Positions 46,167 through 55,216 of a DNA stretch of 64,000 bases are shown piece by piece. Every line of letters begins with the position of its first letter. Position 1 is the first letter of the stretch. Position numbers and translations under genes: made by a program. The DNA lies in assembly GCF_900580865.1 (NCBI RefSeq), contig NZ_UTBZ01000164.1, positions 1 to 64,000 of the forward strand. The letters are read 5' to 3'. Under the pieces are notes generated by a model, which was not told the origin of the DNA, searched no databases, and saw only the letters and a program-made list of their open reading frames with translations. Source of the DNA: Pseudomonas viridiflava. Its GTDB lineage: Bacteria; Pseudomonadota; Gammaproteobacteria; Pseudomonadales; Pseudomonadaceae.

Positions 46167-47039
46167 ATGCCTATCGACGAACTGTTTGCCCTGTATCCGC
46201 TGGCCTTTGTTTTCACCGCCCTGCTGCTGGGTCTGGTGGTCGGCAGCTTTCTCAACGTGCTGATCTGGCGCCTGCCGAAAATGCTCGAACGCGATTGGCG
46301 CCAGCAGGCCCAAGACGTGCTCGGTTTGCCCGGCGAGACGCCGCAGCCCACCTACAACTTGATGCTGCCGCACTCCGAGTGCCCACATTGCGCCCATCGG
46401 ATTCGCCCGTGGGAGAACGTTCCCCTGCTCAGTTATCTGTGGCTGCGCGGGCGCTGTTCTGCGTGCGCAGCGCCCATCAGCAAACGTTATCCGCTGACCG
46501 AACTGGCCTGCGGACTGCTCTCTGCCTTCATCGCCTGGCATATCGGCTTCGGTTGGTCGGCATGCCTGCTGATTGTCCTGACGTGGGGTTTGCTGGCGAT
46601 GAGTCTGATCGACACCGAGCATCAACTGCTGCCCGATGTGCTGGTGTTGCCGTTGTTGTGGCTGGGGTTGATCGTCAACAGTTTCGGCCTGTTCGTGCCG
46701 TTGCACGATGCGCTGTGGGGCGCGGTGGCCGGCTACCTGGCGCTGTGGTCGGTGTTCTGGCTGTTCAAACTGCTGACCGGCAAGGACGGCATCGGCCACG
46801 GTGATTTCAAACTGTTGGCGCTGCTCGGCGCGTGGGGCGGCTGGCAGATTCTGCCGCTGACCATTCTGCTGTCATCACTGGTCGGCGCCATTATCGGGGT
46901 GATTTTGCTGCGCCTGCGCGAGCAGAAAAGCTCGACGCCAATCCCCTTCGGCCCTTATCTGGCAATTGCCGGCTGGATTGCCTTGCTCTGGGGTGGTCAA
47001 ATAACCGACTTCTATTGGCAGTTTGTCGGTTTGAAATGA
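46167..47039 (+). CDS. pilD: Prepilin peptidase / N-methyltransferase PilD
   Basis: A 290-residue inner-membrane aspartyl peptidase that cleaves prepilins such as PilA and type II secretion pseudopilins and methylates the new N-terminus. The cytoplasmic tetracysteine motif is CPHC / CSAC (about 72-100). The catalytic aspartates lie in [12 protein letters not shown] and GHGDFKLLA. It begins one base after pilC and overlaps coaE by four bases. Confidence 0.96.
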   Translation: MPIDELFALYPLAFVFTALLLGLVVGSFLNVLIWRLPKMLERDWRQQAQDVLGLPGETPQPTYNLMLPHSECPHCAHRIRPWENVPLLSYLWLRGRCSACAAPISKRYPLTELACGLLSAFIAWHIGFGWSACLLIVLTWGLLAMSLIDTEHQLLPDVLVLPLLWLGLIVNSFGLFVPLHDALWGAVAGYLALWSVFWLFKLLTGKDGIGHGDFKLLALLGAWGGWQILPLTILLSSLVGAIIGVILLRLREQKSSTPIPFGPYLAIAGWIALLWGGQITDFYWQFVGLK

Positions 47040-47659
47040 ATACCCCTGTGGAAAAACCCTGGATTCTCGGCCTCACCGGCGGCATTGGCAGCGGCAAAAG
47101 CGCGGCGGCCCAGCACTTCATTGATCTGGGTATCCACGTGGTGGATGCCGATCACGCGGCGCGCTGGGTGGTTGAACCGGGGCGCCCGGCGCTGGCGAAG
47201 ATTGCCGAACACTTCGGCCCCGACGTGTTGCAGGCCGATGGCACGCTGGATCGCGCCGCCCTGCGCAAGCTGATCTTCGAAGTGCCGGAGCAACGTCGCT
47301 GGCTAGAAGCCCTGCTTCATCCGTTGATCGCCGAGGAAATCGCCCATCATCTGGCGCTGGCAAAATCGCCTTACGCGATTCTGGTTTCGCCACTGTTGAT
47401 CGAATCCGGGCAATACGCGATGACCCAGCGCATCCTGGTGATCGACGCCCCGCAACAATTGCAGATCGAACGCACCTTGCAGCGTGACCAGACCAGCGAG
47501 CAGCAGGTTCAGGCGATCCTCAAGGCTCAGTCGAGCCGCGAAGACCGTGTGAGCCGCGCCGACGACGTGGTGGTCAATGACCGCGACCTCGCCTGGTTGC
47601 ACAGCGAAGTCGAGCGCCTGCATCACTTTTACCTGACTTTATCCGGAGGCCAAGCATGA
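47036..47659 (+). CDS. coaE: Dephospho-CoA kinase
   Basis: A 207-residue P-loop kinase performing the last step of coenzyme A synthesis. The Walker A is [11 protein letters not shown] (about 13-23), followed by [13 protein letters not shown] with the catalytic Asp. The ATG overlaps the pilD stop (ATGA). The longer reading from 46832 runs over pilD and is rejected. The pilD-coaE-yacG order is standard in gammaproteobacteria. Confidence 0.96.
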   Translation: MNTPVEKPWILGLTGGIGSGKSAAAQHFIDLGIHVVDADHAARWVVEPGRPALAKIAEHFGPDVLQADGTLDRAALRKLIFEVPEQRRWLEALLHPLIAEEIAHHLALAKSPYAILVSPLLIESGQYAMTQRILVIDAPQQLQIERTLQRDQTSEQQVQAILKAQSSREDRVSRADDVVVNDRDLAWLHSEVERLHHFYLTLSGGQA

Positions 47660-47856
47660 GCCAGATCCCCACCGTTGAATGCCCGACCTGCGGCGCCCCC
47701 GTGGAATTCACCCCCGAAAACAAGTTTCGGCCGTTCTGTTCCGATCGCTGCAAACTGATCGACCTCGGCGCCTGGGCGTCGGAAGAACACAAGATCCCGG
47801 TCGCACCGGATGCCGAGGACGAACTGTTTTCCGGCGATTTCGATCCGCGTCACTGA
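47656..47856 (+). CDS. yacG: DNA gyrase inhibitor YacG
   Basis: A 66-residue zinc protein: [10 protein letters not shown] and [12 protein letters not shown] give a C-x2-C...C-x3-C zinc site, followed by an acidic tail. YacG binds GyrB and inhibits gyrase in E. coli. The ATG overlaps the coaE stop by four bases. Confidence 0.94.
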   Translation: MSQIPTVECPTCGAPVEFTPENKFRPFCSDRCKLIDLGAWASEEHKIPVAPDAEDELFSGDFDPRH

Positions 47857-47862
47857 CCCTGA

Positions 47863-48078
47863 TCAGGGCCGCATAAAGCCGTAGTCCTGATCGTCGTCGA
47901 GGTTTTCCGCCAGAAAGCGCAACTCGTCGGCCAGGTCTTCGGCGTTGCGCACAGCCTTGCTCTGCTGCACCACCGCACTGAGCAAGGCACGCAAACTCAA
48001 CCCCGGGTCAAAGCCCACCTCCTGCGCCATGTCCAGACTCTGCCGGGTCTCCTGCCTTGCCCACTCGTAAACACTCAT
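47863..48078 (-). CDS. Small conserved hypothetical protein
   Basis: A 71-residue acidic helical protein (MSVYEWARQETRQSLDMAQE..., ending DDDQDYGFMRP). I do not recognise a domain. The start at 48078 has GGAGC six bases upstream; the longer reading to 48762 is a shadow of the next gene. It converges on yacG with six bases between. A similar gene sits here in other Pseudomonas. Confidence 0.75.
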   Translation of the reverse strand: MSVYEWARQETRQSLDMAQEVGFDPGLSLRALLSAVVQQSKAVRNAEDLADELRFLAENLDDDQDYGFMRP

Positions 48079-48143
48079 GCCGCTGCTCCTGAAGGGATTT
48101 GCGCGAGCATGAAATTTCCCGCGTCTGGCGGGTTTGATGTGGA

Positions 48144-48833
48144 TCAAGACTTCGGATCGTCGTCCTTCCACGGCGCCGAAAGGTAGCGCGTGCGATTGAA
48201 GGTCTCCAGCCACTCCGGGCTGAATACCACCAGCGCACTGATGATCATGCCGTTGATGAACGCTTCGGGGAAAATGATCAGCCACACGTAACCGATGAAG
48301 TCTTCCAGCCACTCCGGCATGGCGAAAAGGCCGTCGTACCACAGCAGCGTCAGGCTGAGGATCAGGCACAACAAGGCCGACAACGCGGCGGCAAAAAAAC
48401 CGGAACAGAAGATGTACACGAACGGGTTGCGCGGTTGGGCACGCTCGACAAGGATTGCCACGCACTCGGTGACCAGCACCGGCAGCAAAATGAACATCGC
48501 GCCATTGACCCCCATCGCCGCGAGATCCTGACGCCCGAGCAGCACCAGGCCGATTTGCGCCACCAGCCCGCCGACGATCGCCAGCGGCCAGTCCAGCAAC
48601 AGCGTTACCGCCGTCATGCCGAGGAAGTGATACGACACGCCCGTGTCGAAATCCCTGCGCATCAACCACAACAGAAACAACGCAAACACGGTGCCGAACA
48701 GCAGATGCTGACGCCGGCTGTCGCTGAACAACTCGACCCACGGCGCCCGCACGATCGCCCAAAGCAGCACCGGCAGATAAATCAGCCAGCCCAACAGCAG
48801 ACTTTCAGTCGCCAGCACCTCGACGCCGATCAT
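48144..48833 (-). CDS. CbiM-like energy-coupling-factor permease family membrane protein
   Basis: A 229-residue protein with about six to seven membrane helices, resembling the CbiM/ECF S-component fold (VSYHFLGMTAVTLLLDWPLAIVGG is the conserved stretch). In cobalt or nickel ECF transporters CbiM binds the metal at the N-terminus. Here the N-terminus lacks the usual His-rich MHI motif, and no ATPase or T-component is nearby, so the transport role is doubtful. The start overlaps the stop of the next upstream gene by four bases. Confidence 0.7.
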   Translation of the reverse strand: MIGVEVLATESLLLGWLIYLPVLLWAIVRAPWVELFSDSRRQHLLFGTVFALFLLWLMRRDFDTGVSYHFLGMTAVTLLLDWPLAIVGGLVAQIGLVLLGRQDLAAMGVNGAMFILLPVLVTECVAILVERAQPRNPFVYIFCSGFFAAALSALLCLILSLTLLWYDGLFAMPEWLEDFIGYVWLIIFPEAFINGMIISALVVFSPEWLETFNRTRYLSAPWKDDDPKS

Positions 48834-49297
48834 GGGCGCGCCTTCTCCAGCGCCTCGCGCAGTTCGCTCGCGTTGGCGTACTCACATTGCGAGAGCAATC
48901 GACCGTCCTTCAATTGCAACCACAACACCTGGCCTTCTGCGCCGGGATAGCGCGACGCTACCCGGCCTTCTCGATCAAGCATGACCCGGTAGTGGTAGTC
49001 GCGCATGGCCGGTACGGCAAACATCCTGGCAATCAGCGCCGGCATGCGCTGGATATCGGCAACGAATACCGCGTGGCGCGCCTCCAGATAGCCCTTGGGC
49101 TGATCCTTCAACACTTCTTTGATCAGCTTAGCGCCGTCCATATCCCGCGCCACCAGCAACGTTGTAGTGCTGTCGTCGAGGGTGAAGGGCTGCTCGTACT
49201 GATCAAGCAACGTCCAGGGTGCAAGACGCTCGCCGGTTTCGAGTGCATGGGCAAACAGCGGAAAAACAGCAAACAGCAGCAGCCAGCGAAATTTCAC
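48830..49297 (-). CDS. Exported thioredoxin-fold-like protein without CXXC
   Basis: A 155-residue protein with signal peptide MKFRWLLLFAVFPLFAHA and a thioredoxin/AhpC-like arrangement (GERLAPWTLLDQYEQPFTL, TTTLLVARDMDGAK, YHYRVMLDREGRVASRYPG, QVLWLQLKDGRL). No CXXC is present; the only cysteine is in SQCEY, so it is not a classical thiol oxidoreductase. It is coupled to the following CbiM-like gene; a chaperone or metal-handling partner role is conceivable only. Confidence 0.65.
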   Translation of the reverse strand: MKFRWLLLFAVFPLFAHALETGERLAPWTLLDQYEQPFTLDDSTTTLLVARDMDGAKLIKEVLKDQPKGYLEARHAVFVADIQRMPALIARMFAVPAMRDYHYRVMLDREGRVASRYPGAEGQVLWLQLKDGRLLSQCEYANASELREALEKARP

Positions 49298-49427
49298 GAT
49301 GAGTCCTCACGGTTTGGCGTAAATAGTCGATTGCCATGAGTCTACACCGCCCTTCTCGACTGCCCACTGATGCACTTTGCCGCGTAACGCTTTCAGCTTG
49401 TCGCATTTGAACGCTAAGCTTGGGCTT

Positions 49428-50054
49428 ATGGATGACTCAGATTATTTACGCCTGCTGACCATCGCGGCCGAGCAGGCCAACGCCTTTCTGTCCAATGCCC
49501 GCAAATGGGAGCGTGAGCGTTGGGTCTGCCAACGCCTGCTGCAAGGCTTGAACATTCCCTACCGCGCCGACGAATTTGCGCCGGCTGGCGAGCCGCCGGA
49601 TGTGCTGTTTCGCGATGCCAATTTCGAGGTGTTCTTCGTGCTCGACGAGGGGCGCCGGCTCAACGACGAATGGCGCGATGAACTGCAGCGACGACGCAGC
49701 GCCTTTTCTCTCAGCCAACTGGTGCGCCGTGAAGCCAAGCCCAAGCGGATTCCGGCCAATGAATTCCTGCTGAGACTGGCGCCGACCTTGCGTAAAAAAG
49801 CGCACAACTACAAGGAACGCGGCATGGATCTGGGCGAACTGGATATCATCGCCTTCGCCAGTCTTAAACGTGAGGTGCTGGATCTGAACAGCCATTTCCC
49901 CCCGCCTACCGAATATTTGCGCCAGGGCTGGCGCTCACTGTCGCTGGTCGGCCCGACCTTCGCCCGCGTGCTATTCGCCCACCCGGACGCACCGGACTTC
50001 CTGCGCAGCAACCTCGGTCGCAGCATCGTTTTCGATGTCGGGATCAGCCTGTGA
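49428..50054 (+). CDS. DUF1780 family protein
   Basis: A 208-residue soluble protein matching DUF1780 (MDDSDYLRLLTIAAEQANAF, RKWERERWVCQRLLQGLNIP, PDVLFRDANFEVFFVLDEGRRLNDEWR). The D...E-x-K-like pattern around VLFRDANFEVFFVLD recalls restriction-endonuclease folds, but this is a guess. The start at 49428 matches the family. It overlaps the MOSC gene by four bases. Confidence 0.82.
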   Translation: MDDSDYLRLLTIAAEQANAFLSNARKWERERWVCQRLLQGLNIPYRADEFAPAGEPPDVLFRDANFEVFFVLDEGRRLNDEWRDELQRRRSAFSLSQLVRREAKPKRIPANEFLLRLAPTLRKKAHNYKERGMDLGELDIIAFASLKREVLDLNSHFPPPTEYLRQGWRSLSLVGPTFARVLFAHPDAPDFLRSNLGRSIVFDVGISL

Positions 50055-50578
50055 CGCCGCTTCAGCAATTGATCGCCGATGTGCCGCAGACTGGATGTGT
50101 GCGCTGGATCGGCGTGCGTCCAGAATCCCGTGGGCCGATGATTGAACTCGATGCCGTGGAGGCTCGACTTGAAGCTGGACTGACCGGCGATCACGCCCGC
50201 CCCGGTGTGCGCAACGCACGGCAGGTGACCCTGATCCAGTGGGAACATTTGGCGGTGATCAGCGCATTGATGGGCCGTGCGCACGATCAACCGGTCAGAC
50301 CTGAAGATCTGCGGCGCAATCTCGTTATCAGCGGTATCAATTTGTTTAGCCTCAAGGGTCGGCGCTTTCGCATCGGTCAGGCAATATTCGAAACCACTGG
50401 CTGGTGTCAGCCCTGCGCACGGCTGCAGAACAACCTCGGCCCCGGCACCTTTCAAGCGGTGCGCGGACATGGCGGAATTACCGCGCGGGTGTTACAAAGC
50501 GGGATCATTCGCCTCGAAGACCGTATAAGCGTCGAGCCGGTTCCGGACAGCGGCTATGCTGCGTTCAACCCCGGATAA
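50051..50578 (+). CDS. MOSC domain protein
   Basis: A 175-residue MOSC (molybdenum-cofactor sulfurase C-terminal) domain protein. RPESRGPMIELDAVEARLEAGLTGDHARPG, the TLIQWEHL segment and the ligand cysteine in GWCQPCARLQNNLGPGTF mark the family. MOSC proteins bind molybdenum cofactor or sulfur, e.g. YiiM. It begins with GTG and overlaps the DUF1780 stop (GTGA). No molybdenum genes are next to it; the only molybdoenzyme here is msrP, 48 kb away. Confidence 0.86.
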   Translation: MTPLQQLIADVPQTGCVRWIGVRPESRGPMIELDAVEARLEAGLTGDHARPGVRNARQVTLIQWEHLAVISALMGRAHDQPVRPEDLRRNLVISGINLFSLKGRRFRIGQAIFETTGWCQPCARLQNNLGPGTFQAVRGHGGITARVLQSGIIRLEDRISVEPVPDSGYAAFNPG

Positions 50579-50629
50579 AAACCGCTGTAGCTTCTGTCCA
50601 TTCAGCAACGTCTACCTGACGAGGCAAAT

Positions 50630-50803
50630 ATGACCAGCCGCCTGAACCCCGAAGACCAGAAACATGTCGAAGAGTACCTGCAACTGTCCCAACACCAAGT
50701 CGAGCGCCGGCCTTTCCGGCCGTGGATGCTCCTGGTGCTGGTGCTGGCAGTGACCATTGGTCTGGGCCTGTTGAGCCGATTTATCAGTTACCTGACGCTA
50801 TGA
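50630..50803 (+). CDS. DUF3094 small membrane protein
   Basis: A 57-residue protein (MTSRLNPEDQKHVEEYLQLS..., with one membrane helix at about 33-50, LLVLVLAVTIGLGLLSRF). GAGG lies five bases before the ATG. It matches the short DUF3094 family of Pseudomonas and precedes ndh by 63 bases. Function unknown. Confidence 0.82.
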   Translation: MTSRLNPEDQKHVEEYLQLSQHQVERRPFRPWMLLVLVLAVTIGLGLLSRFISYLTL

Positions 50804-50866
50804 GCTGCCTCGCGCTCGCTTGGGTAACGACACCGATTTCCTTTAAAAACCTTGCGAGTTATCCCT

Positions 50867-52165
50867 ATGTCCCATCGTATTGTTATTGTCGGCGGCGGCG
50901 CCGGCGGTCTGGAGTTGGCTACCCGTCTGGGTAAGACTCTGGGCAAGCGCGGCACGGCCAGTGTGATGCTGGTCGACGCCAACCTGACGCACATCTGGAA
51001 ACCGCTGTTGCACGAAGTGGCCGCCGGATCGCTGAACTCTTCCGAAGACGAACTCAACTATGTTGCCCAGGCAAAATGGAACCACTTCGAGTTCCAGCTG
51101 GGGCGCATGAGCGGGCTTGATCGCGCACAGAAGAAAATTCAGCTGGCAGCGACCTACGACGAAAACGGCGTCGAGCTAGTGCCAGCACGGGAAGTGCAGT
51201 ACGACTCGCTGGTGATCAGTGTCGGCAGCACCACTAACGATTTCGGCACTCAGGGCGCGGCGCAGCACTGCCTGTTCCTCGATACCCGCAAACAGGCCGA
51301 GCGCTTTCACCAGCAACTGTTGAATCACTACCTGCGTGCACACGCCGGGCAAACCGATGTGGTCGAGCAGATCAGCGTAGCGATCGTCGGCGCTGGCGCC
51401 ACGGGCGTCGAGCTGGCGGCAGAACTGCACAATGCCGCCCATGAACTGGCGGCGTACGGTCTGGACCGGATCAAACCGGAAAACATGCACATCACCCTGA
51501 TCGAAGCCGGGCCACGGGTGCTGCCCGCCCTCCCGGAGCGCATCAGCGGACCGGTGCACAAGACCCTGGAAAAACTCGGGGTCAATGTGATGACCAATGC
51601 TTCGGTCAGCGAAGTGACCGCCGACAGTCTGATCACGGCCGATGGCAATGAGATCAAGGCCAGCCTGAAAGTCTGGGCTGCCGGTATTCGCGCACCGGGT
51701 TTCCTCAAGGACATCGACGGCCTGGAAACCAACCGCATCAATCAGCTGCAAGTGTTGCCGACGCTGCAAACCACTCGCGACGAAAACATCTTCGCCTTCG
51801 GCGATTGCGCCGCGTGCCCGCAACCCGGCACCGATCGCAACGTGCCGCCACGGGCGCAAGCCGCGCACCAACAGGCGTCACTGCTGGCCAAGTCGCTGAA
51901 GTTGCGCATCGAAGGCAAGACCCTGCCGGAGTACAAGTACACCGACTACGGCTCGCTGATCTCGCTGTCGCGTTTTTCGGCTGTGGGTAACTTGATGGGC
52001 AACCTGACCGGCAGTGTGATGCTCGAAGGCTGGCTGGCGCGGATGTTTTACGTGTCGCTGTACCGCATGCACCAGATGGCGCTGTACGGGCCGTTCCGCA
52101 CGGCGATGCTGATGCTGGGCAGCAAGATTGGCCGTGGCACCGAGCCGCGTCTGAAATTGCATTGA
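50867..52165 (+). CDS. ndh: Type II NADH dehydrogenase (NDH-2)
   Basis: A 432-residue single-subunit flavoprotein that oxidises NADH and reduces ubiquinone without pumping protons. The FAD Rossmann motif is RIVIVGGGAGGLELATRLG (about 4-22) and the NADH one is VAIVGAGATGVELAAEL (about 175-191). FGDCAACPQPG and the C-terminal amphipathic membrane-anchor segment follow. The start at 50867 matches the FAD motif spacing; the longer reading has no support. Confidence 0.95.
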   Translation: MSHRIVIVGGGAGGLELATRLGKTLGKRGTASVMLVDANLTHIWKPLLHEVAAGSLNSSEDELNYVAQAKWNHFEFQLGRMSGLDRAQKKIQLAATYDENGVELVPAREVQYDSLVISVGSTTNDFGTQGAAQHCLFLDTRKQAERFHQQLLNHYLRAHAGQTDVVEQISVAIVGAGATGVELAAELHNAAHELAAYGLDRIKPENMHITLIEAGPRVLPALPERISGPVHKTLEKLGVNVMTNASVSEVTADSLITADGNEIKASLKVWAAGIRAPGFLKDIDGLETNRINQLQVLPTLQTTRDENIFAFGDCAACPQPGTDRNVPPRAQAAHQQASLLAKSLKLRIEGKTLPEYKYTDYGSLISLSRFSAVGNLMGNLTGSVMLEGWLARMFYVSLYRMHQMALYGPFRTAMLMLGSKIGRGTEPRLKLH

Positions 52166-52173
52166 TGTAAACC

Positions 52174-52262
52174 TGTGGGAGCGAGCCTGCTCGCGAAAGC
52201 GTTCTGTCAGTCGTTATTGATGCGACTGATCTGACGCTTTCGCGAGCAGGCTCGCTCCCACA
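52174..52262. repeat. REP/REPIN inverted pair, GTGGGAGCGAGC family
   Basis: Facing units TGTGGGAGCGAGCCTGCTCG and its complement, each with CGAAAGCG, around a 35-base centre. It follows ndh and nearly matches the pair at 21128. Confidence 0.93.
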
Positions 52263-52454
52263 TTATTTTGTGTTCATCGAAAGATCTGTTTCGTACTGTA
52301 TCCCGCCTCGCTTTCCCCACCTTCGCTTACAAACTCCCCCGCTGCGCGACACAGTCGCGATACACCGCCACCGCCTAATGGCCACACCCGAGCAACACCT
52401 GCTCAGGCTTGCGTCTTTAACGTGTGGTTGCGTTGTGCAACCAGGAGAATGTAA

Positions 52455-52862
52455 ATGTCCCGTACTTCGACCCTCGGTAAAAAATCCATTGGCCTGATCG
52501 GCGCAGCCCTGGCTGGCGGCCTGATGTTGTCCGGTTCGGTGTTTGCCGCCCAGCCACTGGCACAGGGCTACATGGTCGCCTCGGCGGAAACCTCGGTGAA
52601 AGCGCCGGAAGGCAAATGCGGTGAAGGCAAATGTGGCGATGCTTCGATGGCCAAGACTGACAGCGATGGTGACGGCAAGGTTTCCCGCGCCGAATTCCTC
52701 AAAGTCGCGCCGAAGTCAGACTTCGACAAGATCGACACCAACCATGACGGCTTCATCGACGAGCAAGAGGCCTACAACAACGTGAAGGCCAACTTTGAAG
52801 CCAATGGCAAGAAGATGCCGAAAGGCCTGTTCGAGCACCTGAAAGATCAAGACGGCGCCTGA
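52455..52862 (+). CDS. Exported EF-hand protein with tandem EGKCG motifs
   Basis: A 135-residue protein. The signal peptide ends near residue 32 (GGLMLSGSVFAA). A short segment with two tandem cysteine motifs follows (PEGKCGEGKCGD, about residues 51-62). Then come two EF-hands with full calcium loops, DSDGDGKVSRAEF and DTNHDGFIDEQE. The EGKCG motif is what MNIO (DUF692) enzymes modify in HvfA/bufferin-type copper-binding peptides. No DUF692 or DUF2063 gene is next to it. AGGAG lies seven bases before the ATG. A calcium-binding role is supported; the modification is inference. Confidence 0.85.
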   Translation: MSRTSTLGKKSIGLIGAALAGGLMLSGSVFAAQPLAQGYMVASAETSVKAPEGKCGEGKCGDASMAKTDSDGDGKVSRAEFLKVAPKSDFDKIDTNHDGFIDEQEAYNNVKANFEANGKKMPKGLFEHLKDQDGA

Positions 52863-52877
52863 TCGGCAGAAAAAACC

Positions 52878-52912
52878 AAGCCGCGCTCTCCCGTGAGAAG
52901 CGCGGCTTTTTT
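52878..52912. terminator. Rho-independent terminator between convergent EF-hand and chemoreceptor genes
   Basis: Stem AAGCCGCGCT / AGCGCGGCTT around 11 bases, T6 after it on the plus strand and a matching A stretch before it. It can serve both the EF-hand gene and the facing chemoreceptor gene. Confidence 0.9.
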
Positions 52913-52924
52913 ACATGTGCTCGC

Positions 52925-54550
52925 TTACAACTGGAAGCGCCGCACCATGCCCTGCAAGGCATTGGCCAGTTGCGACAACTCATGGCTGGAAGCACTGGTC
53001 TGGTCGGCACCGGCGGCGGAACGTACCGACAAATCACGAATGTTCACCAGATTGCGATCGACTTCGCGAGCGACTTGCGCCTGCTCTTCCGCAGCGCTGG
53101 CAATGACCAGATTGCGCTCATGGATCTCATGCACCGATGCGGTAATGGTTTGCAACGCCTCACCGGCACGCTCAGCCAACGCCAGTGTGGTCGTCGCCCG
53201 TGCAGTGCTGGCCTGCATCGAATCCAGCGCCAGGCTCGAACCGCTGCGCATGCCCTGGACCATTTGCTCGATCTCTTGAGTCGATTGCTGCGTGCGATAA
53301 GCCAGCGCCCGCACTTCATCGGCGACTACGGCAAAGCCTCGCCCGCTCTCGCCGGCACGTGCTGCTTCAATCGCCGCGTTGAGCGCCAGCAGATTGGTCT
53401 GCTCGGCAATCGCACGAATCACGTCCAGCACTTTGCCGATGTCCTGCGATTGATTGGCCAGTGATTGCACCAACTCACCGGTCTGTCGCACATCGCTGGC
53501 CAGCGCATTGATGGCTGTGGCCGTCTCACTGACCCGCACCTGCCCCAGATGCGCCGACTCGCTGGATTGACGGGTCGCATCAGACGTCGACACCGCATTG
53601 CGTGCGACCTCTTCCACAGCGGCCGTCATCTGATTGACCGCAGTCGCAGCTTGTTCGATTTCGTTGTTCTGTTGTTGCAGCCCCTGAGTGCTGTCGAGCG
53701 TCACCGCATTGAGCTCATCGGCAGCGGTCGCCAGTTGCGTGGCCGAACCGCTGATGCCTTGCAGCGTCTCACGCAGGTTCTGCTGCATGGTCGCCAAGGC
53801 TTTGAGCAAGCGACTGACTTCATCGTTGCCATGGGTTTCGATCGGCCGGGTCAGATCGCCTTGCGCCACACTTTCTGCTGCGCTGACAGCGCTGCTCAGC
53901 GGACGAACGATACTGCGCGTGAGCATCATCGCCAGTGCCACCGTGGCCAGCGCGGCCAATGCGATGAACAAGCTGACAATCGTGCGCGAGTTTTCGTAGT
54001 GCGCAGCGGACTTCTGGCTTTCAGCCGCGACCTGTTTGGCGAACAGGTCCGCCAGATCATTGAGTTGCTTGCCGGAACCATCGACGACGGTTTTCATGTC
54101 GACCAGCAACAATTTGGTCAACTCATCACGTTTGCCTTGCTCGGCGAGGGCGAAAGATTGAGCGATACCGCTGCGATACGCGGCAAAGGTCTTTTTGAAT
54201 TGGTCGTATAGCTGTTGGCCTTCCGCGGTGTTGACCAGTTTGTCGTAGGCGGCGATTTTCTCGCTCAGCTCCTTGTCGCGGGTGTCCATCTGGCTGCGGT
54301 AAGTCGCAATGTTGGCCGGATCCTGATCCAGCGCCATGCGCAGCGAGATGGTGCGGATACGCAGCATGATCTCGCGAATCTCGTCGCCGCCGCGAATGCT
54401 CGGCAGCCACTGATTTTCTACCGCGACTTCACTGTCGCGAATGCTCGACATCTGCCCGAGCGCAAAAACGCCGAGCAATGCCACCAACACCGCGATCAGG
54501 GCAAATCCCAGAGCAGCCCGGGGAGCAATATTCAACTGACGAAGCAACAT
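52925..54550 (-). CDS. Methyl-accepting chemotaxis protein
   Basis: A 541-residue chemoreceptor. It has an N-terminal helix (about 10-34), a periplasmic four-helix ligand domain (4HB_MCP type, about 35-190) and a second helix (about 190-215). A HAMP domain follows, then the signalling domain with the conserved tip [32 protein letters not shown] cut here as [20 protein letters not shown] and [14 protein letters not shown]. The ligand is unknown. I start at 54550 with AAGGG six bases upstream. No CheB/CheR-binding pentapeptide is at the C-terminus. Confidence 0.93.
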   Translation of the reverse strand: MLLRQLNIAPRAALGFALIAVLVALLGVFALGQMSSIRDSEVAVENQWLPSIRGGDEIREIMLRIRTISLRMALDQDPANIATYRSQMDTRDKELSEKIAAYDKLVNTAEGQQLYDQFKKTFAAYRSGIAQSFALAEQGKRDELTKLLLVDMKTVVDGSGKQLNDLADLFAKQVAAESQKSAAHYENSRTIVSLFIALAALATVALAMMLTRSIVRPLSSAVSAAESVAQGDLTRPIETHGNDEVSRLLKALATMQQNLRETLQGISGSATQLATAADELNAVTLDSTQGLQQQNNEIEQAATAVNQMTAAVEEVARNAVSTSDATRQSSESAHLGQVRVSETATAINALASDVRQTGELVQSLANQSQDIGKVLDVIRAIAEQTNLLALNAAIEAARAGESGRGFAVVADEVRALAYRTQQSTQEIEQMVQGMRSGSSLALDSMQASTARATTTLALAERAGEALQTITASVHEIHERNLVIASAAEEQAQVAREVDRNLVNIRDLSVRSAAGADQTSASSHELSQLANALQGMVRRFQL

Positions 54551-54673
54551 GACGAACGCCCTTATTCTTGTATTGGCCAGATTCAAGGGGCGAAGCCATG
54601 GCAGTCCCCTCTTGTTAGCGGGCTATCGGCAGGTTGTATGACGACTTGAAGGGGAAATGAGTTTTTGTCGGAC

Positions 54674-54706
54674 AAAAAAAATCCCCGTATCTTTCGATAC
54701 GAGGAT
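54674..54706 (-). terminator. Terminator of the tRNA cluster
   Basis: Minus strand: ATCCTCGTATC-GAAA-GATACGGGGAT followed by T7. It lies nine bases after the last tRNA-Pro. Confidence 0.92.
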
Positions 54707-54714
54707 TTTTAATA

Positions 54715-54791
54715 TGGTCGGGGTAAGGGGATTCGAACTCCTGACATCCTGCTCCCAAAGCAGGCGCGCTACCGGACTGCGCTATACCCCG
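54715..54791 (-). tRNA. tRNA-Pro (anticodon TGG), copy 2
   Basis: 77 nt, with an encoded CCA end, acceptor CGGGGTA / TACCCCG, TGG anticodon in the loop CTTTGGGAG, and TTCGAAT T-loop. It is identical over its full length to the copy at 54970-55046. A terminator-like hairpin lies directly upstream of its 5' end. Confidence 0.97.
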
Positions 54792-54793
54792 GT

Positions 54794-54824
54794 AAAAAAA
54801 AGGCGACCTTTCAAAGATCGCCTT
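54794..54824 (-). terminator. Terminator-like hairpin inside the tRNA cluster
   Basis: Minus strand: AAGGCGA / TCGCCTT, extended by CTTT/AAAG pairing, then T8 two bases before the 5' end of tRNA-Pro copy 2. If it stops transcription, the last tRNA needs readthrough or its own promoter. Confidence 0.75.
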
Positions 54825-54888
54825 CTTCGATCAGCGCTTTTGGCCTCTGATCTTAAGATTCGATCCCAGCGCTAACTGGTTTCAAAAA

Positions 54889-54964
54889 TGGTGGGTCGTG
54901 TGGGATTCGAACCTACGACCAATTGGTTAAAAGCCAACTGCTCTACCAACTGAGCTAACGACCC
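54889..54964 (-). tRNA. tRNA-Lys (anticodon TTT)
   Basis: 76 nt with CCA encoded. Acceptor GGGTCGT / ACGACCC, anticodon TTT in CTTTTAA, T-loop TTCGAAT. It is third in the transcribed order Asn-Pro-Lys-Pro. Confidence 0.97.
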
Positions 54965-54969
54965 AAAAA

Positions 54970-55046
54970 TGGTCGGGGTAAGGGGATTCGAACTCCTGAC
55001 ATCCTGCTCCCAAAGCAGGCGCGCTACCGGACTGCGCTATACCCCG
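54970..55046 (-). tRNA. tRNA-Pro (anticodon TGG), copy 1
   Basis: 77 nt with CCA encoded; anticodon TGG; identical to copy 2. It lies five bases upstream of tRNA-Lys. Confidence 0.97.
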
Positions 55047-55055
55047 GTTTGAAAT

Positions 55056-55131
55056 TGGCTCCGTGACCAGGACTCGAACCTGGGACCCAATGATTAACAG
55101 TCATTTGCTCTACCGACTGAGCTATCACGGA
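55056..55131 (-). tRNA. tRNA-Asn (anticodon GTT)
   Basis: 76 nt with CCA encoded. Acceptor TCCGTGA / TCACGGA, anticodon GTT in CTGTTAA, T-loop TTCGAGT. First in the cluster, about 85 bases after the promoter at 55217-55244. Confidence 0.97.
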
Positions 55132-55216
55132 ACTACATATTTCAATTTACAACGGTGAAACTTGTTGCTTCCAGTCACTCGTTCGCATCGCTGCGTTCGT
55201 GTGTCTGAGGCGCGCT

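Noticed and set aside
48144-48762. 299-codon frame spanning the small gene at 47863 and the CbiM-like gene
   Set aside because: The upstream part is out of frame with the CbiM-like gene and reads as Arg/Gly/Val-rich shadow sequence; the short start at 48078 has a ribosome site.
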